Shown piece by piece: positions 42,735-51,000 of a DNA stretch of 64,000 nt. Each line of letters opens with the position of its first letter. Within the stretch, counting starts at the first letter, position 1. Source of the stretch: Streptomyces smaragdinus (GTDB lineage: Bacteria; Actinomycetota; Actinomycetes; Streptomycetales; Streptomycetaceae); NCBI RefSeq assembly GCF_009604385.1, contig NZ_WEGJ01000017.1, positions 1 through 64,000 on the forward strand, written 5' to 3'. A model generated the notes under the pieces. It was given only the letters and a program-made list of their open reading frames with translations, made no database searches and was not told the DNA's origin. Position numbers and translations under genes: made by a program.

Positions 42735-42755
42735 ACTTAGGCGTGCCTAAGTTAA
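42735..42755 (-). promoter_or_regulatory. Iron box (DmdR/IdeR operator)
   Basis: The core CTTAGGC-GT-GCCTAAG is a perfect palindrome flanked by TTAA, matching the actinobacterial iron box TTAGGTTAGGCTNACCTAA. It starts 25 bases upstream of the siderophore-interacting protein gene. Confidence 0.75.
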
Positions 42756-42795
42756 CATCCTTTGCCCGAGGGGGGCATCGATCACCCGGTCAGTT

Positions 42796-44925
42796 TTACG
42801 GTTCGAACCTCCCGGCCCAGTAGGCGGTCCGGTCGAGATACGCCGTCTCGGCGTCCGTGCCGCCGCGGCCGTAGGCGCCCTCGTACGTCTGGTAGCCGTA
42901 CCCGCCGGGCGGGGTGCTGTCGGCCGGCTCGATGGAGCTCCCCTCGTGCCATTCGTTGAACGAGGTGACCGACACCCAGGTGGGTGATCCGCCGATCGCC
43001 GGGTCCAGGGCGTTGTTCCACTGCCGGTCGTACGCCGCGCCGTTGTCGCGCCCGACGGTCGGCGTGGTGTTGCCCGGCACGGCCCGGTCGTCGAGATAGC
43101 CGGGTGCCACCGAGGGTGCCCAGATCAGGCCGTGGGCGCGGGCGTAGTCCCCGGCGTTCTTCCAGCCGGGCGCGGTGGCGCCCGCGATGCCGTCGTACGT
43201 GTACATCCCCGAGAAGTGGGCGATCCTCGAGGTGTCGGTGGTCTGGGCGAGGACGATCGAGTCGTCCGTCACCTGGTCCAGCGCCGCCCAGTCGGTGATC
43301 CGCAGGGACTCGAAGACGTAGTACGCGCCCCGGTTGCCGTGCCGGGCGTCGCGGTAGAACGCCGGATGGCCGCCGTAGGCGCTGTTGAGGTACTCGATGT
43401 CGGCGACGGTCGAGGCGGCGGTGCGGCCCGCGTAGGGCTCCAGGTGCCAGGCCACCTTGACGCCCTGCCGGGCGGCCGCGTCCAGCACCCCGCGGACCAG
43501 GGAGTCCTCGTAACCGCCGCGTCCCCACCAGCTGTAGACGATCACGCCCGCGCCGGAGCGCCGCACCCACTCCATGTGCCGTGCCACGGCGCCCTGGTAG
43601 TCGCCCGAGTCGTACGCGCCGAGGCTGGGGTAGAGGTTGGCGCCGATGTCGTCGGGCGGGTTGTGGCCGCCCTGCTGCCAGTGCCGCCAGCTGCCCGAGC
43701 CGGCCGGGGTGCCGTACCAGGGGTAGTAGAACAGGTGGACGTTCTGGTCGAGGGCGGTCTGCGTCTGCCCGTACGTCACGGTGAGCGTGTCGACGTCGAA
43801 GAGGGCGCCCGAGCCGCCGGAGAAGGTCAGGTACAGCGGCCCGCTGCCGGCGTTCACCGCCGTGCTCACGGTGGTGAACGTCTCCCAGTTCCCGGTGACC
43901 GGCACCGTCACGGAGCCGAGGACCGGCCCCGTCTGCGACCCGGAGCGGATCTGGATGGTGCCGCCGGCGCCGGCGGAGGAGACCCGGGCGGCGAACCGGG
44001 TCGCGCCCGCCGTGGTCACCCCGGAGTACGCCGCCCAGTCCCCGTTGTCGATGTACCCGAGGGTCTGCCCGCCGCTCGCCGGCCCGTGCCCGGCGGCCTG
44101 CACGCCGGAGCCCGAGGTGTACGCCTCGCCCTCCACGGTCCGCGTGGTGTCCCCGCCGCCGCCCGGTGAGCAGTCGGCGGGGGCGACCCCGGCCGCGTAC
44201 CGGATGCCGCCGAGCAGCAGCGAGCGGAACGCGGGGTCGGTGTACGACTCGGCGGTGTGCCCGAGTCCGGTGTAGAACGACCGGCCGGTGCCCTGTGCGT
44301 GGCACCAGGTGATGGGGTGGTCGCCGCTCATCGAGCCGCCGCTGTAGCTGGCCTCGTCCAGGCTCTGCAGCACGCGGACCGACGGGCGCGGATTGGACTG
44401 GTAGTTGTACCACTCGTCGGTCCGGGTCCAGTCCGGGCCCAGCTGCGCGGTGGCGGGATGGGTGCGGTCCTCGGTGACGACCCGGGCCTGCTGGATCGCC
44501 GGATGGCTGGCGAACCGGGCGCCGACCAGGGTGCCGTAGTACCCCCAGCCGTATTCGGTGTCCGCCGCCGCGTGCACGCCGACGAAGCCGTGTCCGCCGT
44601 CGACGTGCGCCTGGAGGGCGGACTGCTGGGCGTCGTCGAGGACGTCGCCGGTGGTGTTGAGGAACACCACCGCCTCGTACCGGGCGAGGTTGCCCGGGGT
44701 GAAGGCCCCCGGGTCCTCGGTGGCCGTGACGGTGAAGTTGTTCGCCGTCCCCAGCGCCCGGACGGCGTCCGTGCCGGCCGGGATGGAGTCGTGCCGGAAG
44801 CCGGCCGTACGGGAGAAGACCAGCACGTCGTACGCCGGATCGGCGGCGAACGCGCTCGGGGGCAGCGCCCCGGCCGCCAGGGCGAGCGCGACGGATGCCG
44901 TCGCGCGGCGCAGGAGGGGATGCAT
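42796..44925 (-). CDS. Secreted ThuA-CBM6-GH99-like fusion
   Basis: 709-residue secreted multidomain protein. The signal peptide (1-31) ends in SAFA. ThuA-like domain (~33-245): YDVLVFSRTAGFRHDSIPAG, VFLNTTGD, GFVGVHAAADTEYGW and CHAQGTGRSFYTGLGHTAES. CBM6-type module (~262-386): GEAYTSGSGVQAAGH, QTLGYIDNGDWAAYSGV. GH99-like catalytic domain (~395-709): VHLFYYPWYGTPAGSGSWRH, VIVYSWWG and TSFNEWHEGSSIEP, the last carrying the conserved acids of endo-alpha-mannosidases/mannanases. ThuA-type domains are trehalose-use-associated and may be glutamine-amidotransferase-like. ATG 44925 has GGAG six bases upstream and lies 12 bases after the upstream dehydrogenase; a TTG at 44937 would only add MEPA. 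It probably acts on alpha-mannan-type polymers. Confidence 0.8.
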   Translation of the reverse strand: MHPLLRRATASVALALAAGALPPSAFAADPAYDVLVFSRTAGFRHDSIPAGTDAVRALGTANNFTVTATEDPGAFTPGNLARYEAVVFLNTTGDVLDDAQQSALQAHVDGGHGFVGVHAAADTEYGWGYYGTLVGARFASHPAIQQARVVTEDRTHPATAQLGPDWTRTDEWYNYQSNPRPSVRVLQSLDEASYSGGSMSGDHPITWCHAQGTGRSFYTGLGHTAESYTDPAFRSLLLGGIRYAAGVAPADCSPGGGGDTTRTVEGEAYTSGSGVQAAGHGPASGGQTLGYIDNGDWAAYSGVTTAGATRFAARVSSAGAGGTIQIRSGSQTGPVLGSVTVPVTGNWETFTTVSTAVNAGSGPLYLTFSGGSGALFDVDTLTVTYGQTQTALDQNVHLFYYPWYGTPAGSGSWRHWQQGGHNPPDDIGANLYPSLGAYDSGDYQGAVARHMEWVRRSGAGVIVYSWWGRGGYEDSLVRGVLDAAARQGVKVAWHLEPYAGRTAASTVADIEYLNSAYGGHPAFYRDARHGNRGAYYVFESLRITDWAALDQVTDDSIVLAQTTDTSRIAHFSGMYTYDGIAGATAPGWKNAGDYARAHGLIWAPSVAPGYLDDRAVPGNTTPTVGRDNGAAYDRQWNNALDPAIGGSPTWVSVTSFNEWHEGSSIEPADSTPPGGYGYQTYEGAYGRGGTDAETAYLDRTAYWAGRFEP
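43771..44140 (-). repeat. CBM6 module copy A (duplicate of 44941-45310)
   Basis: This ~370-base segment is nearly identical, base for base at an offset of 1170, to 44941-45310 in the upstream gene. Such DNA-level identity in adjacent genes points to recent duplication or gene conversion. Confidence 0.75.
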
Positions 44926-44937
44926 CGCGGGCTCCAA

Positions 44938-47769
44938 TCAGCGGGAGACGGTCAGGGTGTCCACGTCGAACAGCGCGCCCGCGCCGCCCGTGAACGTCAG
45001 ATACAGGGGGCCGGTGCCGGAGCTCACCGCCGTGCTCACGGTGGTGAACGTCTCCCAGCCCCCGGTGACGGGCACCGCCACCGAGCCGAGCAGGGTCCCG
45101 GTGGGGGAGCCGGAGCGGATCTGGATGGTGCCGCCCGCGCCGGCGGAGGAGACCCGGGCGGCGAACCGGGTCGCGCCCGCCGTGGTCACCCCGGAGTACG
45201 CCGCCCAGTCCCCGTTGTCGATGAACCCGAGCGTCTGCCCGCCGCTCGCCGGCGCGTGCCCGGCGGCCTGCACGCCGGAGCCCGAGGTGTACGCCTCGCC
45301 CTCCACGGTCTGCGCGGCGCCGGAGGTGAACGTGAAGGCGTCGACGTCGAACAGATTGCCCTGGCCGGAGGGCCCCCGGAAGACCAGATACAGCGCACCG
45401 GTCCCGGCGGGCGCCCCGCCGAGCGCGGCCGACACGTCGGTGAACGTGTCCCAGCCGCCCGTCACCGGCACCGTCATGGTGCCCAGCAGCGTGCCGGTCG
45501 CCGACCCCGCCCGTACCTCGATCGTCCCGCCCGCGCCGCCGGACGACACCCGGGCGGTGATCCGGGAGGCGCCGGAGAGCGCGTACGGGCTGAAGGAGAT
45601 CCAGTCGCCGTCGTCCGTGAAGCCCACCGTCTGCCCGCCCTCGGCGGGGGTGTGCGAGGCGAGCTGGATGCCGGACTGGGCGGTGAAGTGCTCCGCCTGC
45701 CGGTGCCGCGGCTGCAGGACGCCGCGGTCGTGGCCGGTCAGGCCGCCGCGGTCGGAGTACGAGGCGTCGAGCACGCCGTAGATGTTCGCGGCCGAGTCGT
45801 GCTCGCCGTCGGCGGGCACGGTGAGCGTGCCGGAGCAGCCTGTGGTGCCGGTGATCTGGTGCTCGTGGCTGTCGTGGCCCAGCAGATAGGTCAGGCGCAC
45901 CTGCGAGCAGTCCACCGCGCCGTCCTCCGGATCGGAGACGGTGATGGTGTACGGCACGGAGTCGCCGAAGGCGAACAGCTCACCGTCGCGCGGGGTGGTG
46001 AGGGTGACCGTCGGGGCGGAGTTGCCCGCGGTCACCACCAGGCTCGCGGTGCCGGTCAGCCCCTGCGGGTCGCGCACCGTGAGCGTCGGCCGGAAGGTGC
46101 CGGCGGTGGTGTACGTGTGCGACGGGTTGGCGTCCGTGGAGGTGGTGCCGTCACCGAAGTCCCACGAGTAGCGCAGGGTGCCGCCCTCGGGGTCGGAGCT
46201 GCCCGCAGAGGAGAACCGCACGGTCAGCGGGGTGGGGCCGGAGGTCCGGTCGGCCGCCGCCTTCGCGATCGGGCTGCGGTTGGCGCCGGCCAGATACTCG
46301 ATCCGCCACAGGGCCTGATTCCCGCCGCCGGTGCCGTAGTCCAGCACGTACAGGGCGCCGTCCGGGCCGAAGTCGGAGTCGATGACCTGGGTGCCGGTCC
46401 ACGGGAAGTCCTCGATGACCCCGGGTGAGCCGTCGGACCTGACCTCGATCGCCTTGATCCACCGGCGGCCGAACTCGGTGGCGAAGTAGCGCCCGTCGAG
46501 CGACTGGGGGAACTTGACCGCCGAGGTGGAGGCGGCGTCGTAGCGGTACACCTCGCCGCCCATCGGTGACTCGGAGCCGCCGCCGAACTCCGGCGGTGAG
46601 CCCGCGTCACCGGCGTAGCGGATCCACGCGGCCCTGGCGGCCGGCAGCACCGGCCGGCCCGTGTTGCGGAAGGAGTTGTTGGTGGGGCCGCCCGCGCAGT
46701 CGTACTTGGCGCCGGAGGGGCCGCTGGGGAAGGTGTACTCGTTGTAGGTCTCGGTGGTGGTGTTGGTGCCGGTGCAGTACGGCCAGCCGTAGTTGCCGGG
46801 GCCGGTGATCCGGTCGAACTCCACCTGCCCGCTCGGGCCGCGGTTCGGGTCGGTGGTGCCGGCGTCCGGCCCGTAGTCGCCGAGGTAGACCGTGCCGGTC
46901 GGCTTGTCGACGGACATCCGGAACGGGTTGCGGAAGCCCATCGCGTAGATCTCCGGGCGGGTGTTCGCCGTGCCGGGGGCGAAGAGGTTGCCGGCCGGGA
47001 CGGTGTAGCCGCCGTCCGCGGTGGGCTTGATGCGGAGCAGCTTGCCGCGCAGGTCGTTGGTGTTGCCGGCCGAGCGCTGGGCGTCGAACTGGGGGTTGCG
47101 GCCGGTGCGTTCGTCCAGCGGGGCGTACCCGGCGGAGTCGAACGGGTTGGTGTCGTCGCCGGTGGTCAGATAGAGGTTGCCGGACGCGTCGAAGTCGATG
47201 TCGCCGCCGACGTGGCAGCACTGGCCGCGGTCGTTCGGCACCTCGAGGACGACCTTCTCGCTGGCGGGGTCCAGGGTGCCGTCGGTCCGCAGGGTGAAGC
47301 GGGACAGGTTCAGATGGCCCTTCCACGCCTCGAAGTCGGCGGCGCTCCCGGTGACGGGCGCGTCGCCCGCCGGGGTACCGAGCCGTGGGGAGTAGTAGAG
47401 CCAGACGTGGCGGTTGCCGGCGAAGCCGGGGTCCGCGGCGACGCCCTGGAGTCCCTCCTCGTCGTGGGTGTAGACGTCGAGCCGGCCCGCCGTCCTGGTG
47501 TTGCCGGCCGGGTCGGTGTAGCGCACCGTTCCGTCGCGGGCGGTGTGCAGGACCGAGCGGTCCGGTAACACCGTGAGGGACATCGGCTCACCGAGCTCGG
47601 CGGCGCCGAGGGCGAGCTGGACCTGCTGGTAGTCGCCGGGCGGGATGGCCGCGGGCGCCTGGGGCGGCTGGGCGGCGGCGGCCTGCGGCGGGCCGGCCGT
47701 CAGGGCCGCGGTGGCGAGCAGCGCCAGGGTGGGGAGCAGCGCGCGCAAGACGCGCGGACGCGGGAGCAT
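44938..47769 (-). CDS. Secreted PQQ-type sugar dehydrogenase with PKD and two CBM6 modules
   Basis: 943-residue secreted enzyme. The signal peptide (1-33) ends near AAAA. A glucose/sorbosone dehydrogenase beta-propeller spans ~50-490, with LTVLPDRSVLHTARDGTVRY, GLQGVAADPGFAGNRHVWLY, RGQCCHVGGDIDFDASGNLY (the Cys-Cys-His-x-Gly calcium/PQQ region), MGFRNPFRMSVDKPTGTVYL and GPDGALYVLDYG. A PKD domain follows (~495-580, SWDFGDGTTSTDANPSHTYT). Two CBM6-type modules lie at ~690-815 and ~821-943. Its stop is 12 bases before the ThuA-GH99 start, so the two form an operon. It probably oxidises sugars released by the partner enzymes. It is divergent from the GH87 gene. Confidence 0.85.
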   Translation of the reverse strand: MLPRPRVLRALLPTLALLATAALTAGPPQAAAAQPPQAPAAIPPGDYQQVQLALGAAELGEPMSLTVLPDRSVLHTARDGTVRYTDPAGNTRTAGRLDVYTHDEEGLQGVAADPGFAGNRHVWLYYSPRLGTPAGDAPVTGSAADFEAWKGHLNLSRFTLRTDGTLDPASEKVVLEVPNDRGQCCHVGGDIDFDASGNLYLTTGDDTNPFDSAGYAPLDERTGRNPQFDAQRSAGNTNDLRGKLLRIKPTADGGYTVPAGNLFAPGTANTRPEIYAMGFRNPFRMSVDKPTGTVYLGDYGPDAGTTDPNRGPSGQVEFDRITGPGNYGWPYCTGTNTTTETYNEYTFPSGPSGAKYDCAGGPTNNSFRNTGRPVLPAARAAWIRYAGDAGSPPEFGGGSESPMGGEVYRYDAASTSAVKFPQSLDGRYFATEFGRRWIKAIEVRSDGSPGVIEDFPWTGTQVIDSDFGPDGALYVLDYGTGGGNQALWRIEYLAGANRSPIAKAAADRTSGPTPLTVRFSSAGSSDPEGGTLRYSWDFGDGTTSTDANPSHTYTTAGTFRPTLTVRDPQGLTGTASLVVTAGNSAPTVTLTTPRDGELFAFGDSVPYTITVSDPEDGAVDCSQVRLTYLLGHDSHEHQITGTTGCSGTLTVPADGEHDSAANIYGVLDASYSDRGGLTGHDRGVLQPRHRQAEHFTAQSGIQLASHTPAEGGQTVGFTDDGDWISFSPYALSGASRITARVSSGGAGGTIEVRAGSATGTLLGTMTVPVTGGWDTFTDVSAALGGAPAGTGALYLVFRGPSGQGNLFDVDAFTFTSGAAQTVEGEAYTSGSGVQAAGHAPASGGQTLGFIDNGDWAAYSGVTTAGATRFAARVSSAGAGGTIQIRSGSPTGTLLGSVAVPVTGGWETFTTVSTAVSSGTGPLYLTFTGGAGALFDVDTLTVSR
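44941..45310 (-). repeat. CBM6 module copy B
   Basis: The partner of the repeat at 43771-44140, encoding the last ~123 residues of the dehydrogenase. Only scattered substitutions are visible by eye, many of them third-position. Confidence 0.75.
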
Positions 47770-47864
47770 GGAGCTTCCTCCTGACAGGGTGGGGGTGGGT
47801 CAGGGATCGCGCTCTGCGGAGTTATTGCGTACTCATGAAGACTGAATTACAGCTTCTGGCAAGC

Positions 47865-47992
47865 GTGTTGCATGCTGGCAACACCTCTCGAATATGTCAA
47901 GTGCGCGTCAAAATCGACTTCTTCGGGGCGCTGGCCTCGGCTTACCGGGTTCATGCTGTCACGCCTGTGGACTTGCCGACAACTTGCTGCAA
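47865..47992. promoter_or_regulatory. Divergent control region of the polysaccharide locus
   Basis: The 288-base gap between the divergent genes is visibly AT-richer than its flanks. GTGTTGC-ATGCTG-GCAACAC (47865-47884) is a perfect 7-bp dyad. TTGC-T-GCAA at 47984-47992 repeats the TTGC/GCAA half-sites. The pattern resembles LacI/ROK-type sugar-repressor operators of Streptomyces (repeated CTTGC), and it could control both directions. Confidence 0.4.
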
Positions 47993-48057
47993 TATTCCAA
48001 CAGTTGAACGCAAGAACTCGCGTGTGCTGATCCATTACGAGCCGTAGGGACCCCCAC

Positions 48058-51000
48058 ATGAGACCATCACGCGGGCGATGGCGGACGCTTGTCGCCGCCC
48101 TCGCCGCCGTTCTCCTCGGATACGGCCTGCCGGCGCACTCCGCGTCGGCGGCCGGCGGACCCAACCTCGCCGCCGGCCGCCCGGCCACGGCGAGCAGCTC
48201 CCACGCCGAATACGGCGCGGGCAACATCACCGACGGCAACCAGGGCACGTACTGGCAGGGTGCGGACGGCACCTTCCCCCAGTGGGTGCAGACCGACCTC
48301 GGCGCGGCGACCCGGATCGACGAGGTCGTGCTGAAGCTCCCCGCCTCCTGGGAGGCCCGCAGCCAGACCGTCGCCGTCCAGGGCAGCGCGGACGGCACCA
48401 GCTTCACCACCCTGTCCGCCGCCGCCTCCCGCTCCTTCGCCCCCGGCTCCGCCAACACCGTGACCGTCGGCTTCGCCGCCGCGCAGACGCGGTTCGTACG
48501 GATCCAGATCACCGCCAACACCGGCTGGGCCGCCGCCCAGCTGTCCGAGCTCGAGGTGCACGGCGTGAGCTCCGCGTCGGGCAATCTGGCGCTGGGCAAG
48601 ACCCTCACCGCGAGCGGTCAGTCCCAGACGTACGTCCCGGCCAACGCCAACGACGGCAACCGGGCCACGTACTGGGAGAGCGCCAACAACGCCTTCCCGC
48701 AGTGGATCCGCGCCGACCTCGGCGCGTCCGTCGCCGTCAACCGGGTGGTGCTGAAGCTGCCGGCCGGCTGGGAGTCCCGTACCCAGACGCTGAAGCTCCA
48801 GGGCAGCGCCGACGGTTCGAACTTCTCGGATCTCACGGCGTCCCAGGGCCAGGTGTTCAACGCCGCCAACGACCAGACGGTGTCGATCACCTTCGACTCG
48901 ACGACCACCCGGTACGTACGGGTGTGGGTCACCGCCAACACCGGCTGGCCCGCCGCCCAGCTGTCCGAGGTGGAGATCTACGGCCCGGACACCGGCGACA
49001 CCCAGGCGCCGACGGCTCCCGCCGGGCTGGCGTTCACGGAGCCGGCGGGCGGGCAGATCCGGCTGACGTGGCAGGCGTCGACCGACAACACCGGCGTCAC
49101 CGGCTACGACGTCTACGCCAACGGTGAGCTGCGTACCAGCGTCGCCGGGAACGTCCTGACGTACACGGACACCCAGCCGGCGAGCGCCACCGTCACGTAC
49201 TACGTCCGCGCCAAGGACGCCGCCGGGAACCAGTCCGGCAACAGCAACACCGTCACCCGCCAGGGCTCCACCGGCGACACCCAGGCGCCGACGGCCCCCG
49301 CCGGGCTGGCGTTCACCGAGCCGGCCGCCGGGCAGATCCGGCTGACGTGGCAGGCGTCGACCGACAACACCGGCGTCACCGGCTACGACGTGTACGCCAA
49401 CGGTGAGCTGCGTACCAGCGTCGCCGGGAACGTCCTGACGTACACGGACACCCAGCCGGCGAGCGCCACCGTCACGTACTACGTCCGCGCCATGGACGCC
49501 GCCGGCAACGAGTCCGCGACCAGCAACACCGTGACCCGTACCGGCACCGGCAGCGGCGCCAACCTCGCGGTGGGCAAGCCCATCGAGGCCTCCTCCACCG
49601 TGCACACCTTCGTCGCCGCCAACGCCAACGACGACTCCACCAGCACCTACTGGGAGGGCGCCGGCGGCGCGTACCCGAACACCCTCACCGTGAAGCTCGG
49701 CGCCAACGCCGACGTCGGCTCCGTCGTGGTCAGGCTCAACCCGGACAGCGCCTGGGGCCCGCGCACCCAGACCTTCCAGGTGCTCGGCCGCGAGCAGGGC
49801 GCGAGCGGCTTCACCAGCCTGGTCGCGAGCCGTGACTACGCCTTCGCGCCCGGCAGCGGCAACCAGGTCAGCATCCCGGTCGGCGCCCGCGTCGCCGACG
49901 TCCAGCTGAAGTTCACCGCCAACACCGGCGCCCCCGCCGGCCAGGTCGCCGAACTCCAGGTCCTGGGCACCCCGGCGCCCAACCCCGACCTCCAGGTCAC
50001 CGGGATCACCGCCACACCCGCCTCCCCGGTCGAGACGGACGCGATCACCCTGAGCGCCACGGTCCGCAACACCGGCACCGCCGCCTCCGCCGCGACCGAC
50101 GTCACGTTCAGGCTCGGTGGCACCAAGGCCGGCACGGCCTCCGTCGGCGCGCTCGCGGCCGGCGCGTCGGCCACCGTCACCGGCTCGATCGGCACCCGGG
50201 AGGCCGGCAGCTATCTGCCGGGCGCCGAGGTCGACGAGACGAACAAGGTGATCGAACAGAACGAGGGCAACAACACGTACACCGGTACCACCCCGCTGGT
50301 CGTCCGGCCCGTCGACAGCTCCGACCTGGTCGCCGCCCCGGTGAGCTGGTCGCCGACGGCCGCCGCGGCCGGGGACACGATCACCTTCCGGGTGGCGATC
50401 CGCAACCAGGGCACCGTGGCCTCCGCGAGCGGCGCCCACGGCATCACGCTCACCGTCCGCGACGCCTCCGGCAACGCGATCCGTACCCTCACCGGCAGCT
50501 ACAGCGGGACCATCGCGGCCGGCGCCACCACGGATCCCGTCACCCTCGGCACCTGGACGGCGGCCAACGGCAAGTACACGGTCCGCACCGTCCTCGACCC
50601 CGACGCCAACGAACTCGCCGTCAAACGCGCCAACAACACCAGCGAGCTCCCCCTCTTCGTCGGCCGCGGCGCCAGCATGCCGTACGACACCTACGAGGCG
50701 GAGGACGGCGTCACCGGCGGCGGCGCCCAGGTCATCGGCCCCAACCGGACCGTCGGCGACCTCGCCGGCGAGGCGTCCGGCCGCAAGGCCGTGACCCTCA
50801 ACGGCGCCGGCCAGTACGTGGAGTTCACCACCAAGGCCCAGACGAACACCCTGGTCGCCCGGATCTCGATCCCGGACGCCGCGGGCGGCGGCGGCCGCAA
50901 CTCCACCCTGAACGTCTACGTCGACGGCGTCTTCCACAAGGCCCTGTCCGTCACCTCGAAGTACGCCTGGCTGTACGGGGCCGAGGCCGGACCCGGCAAC

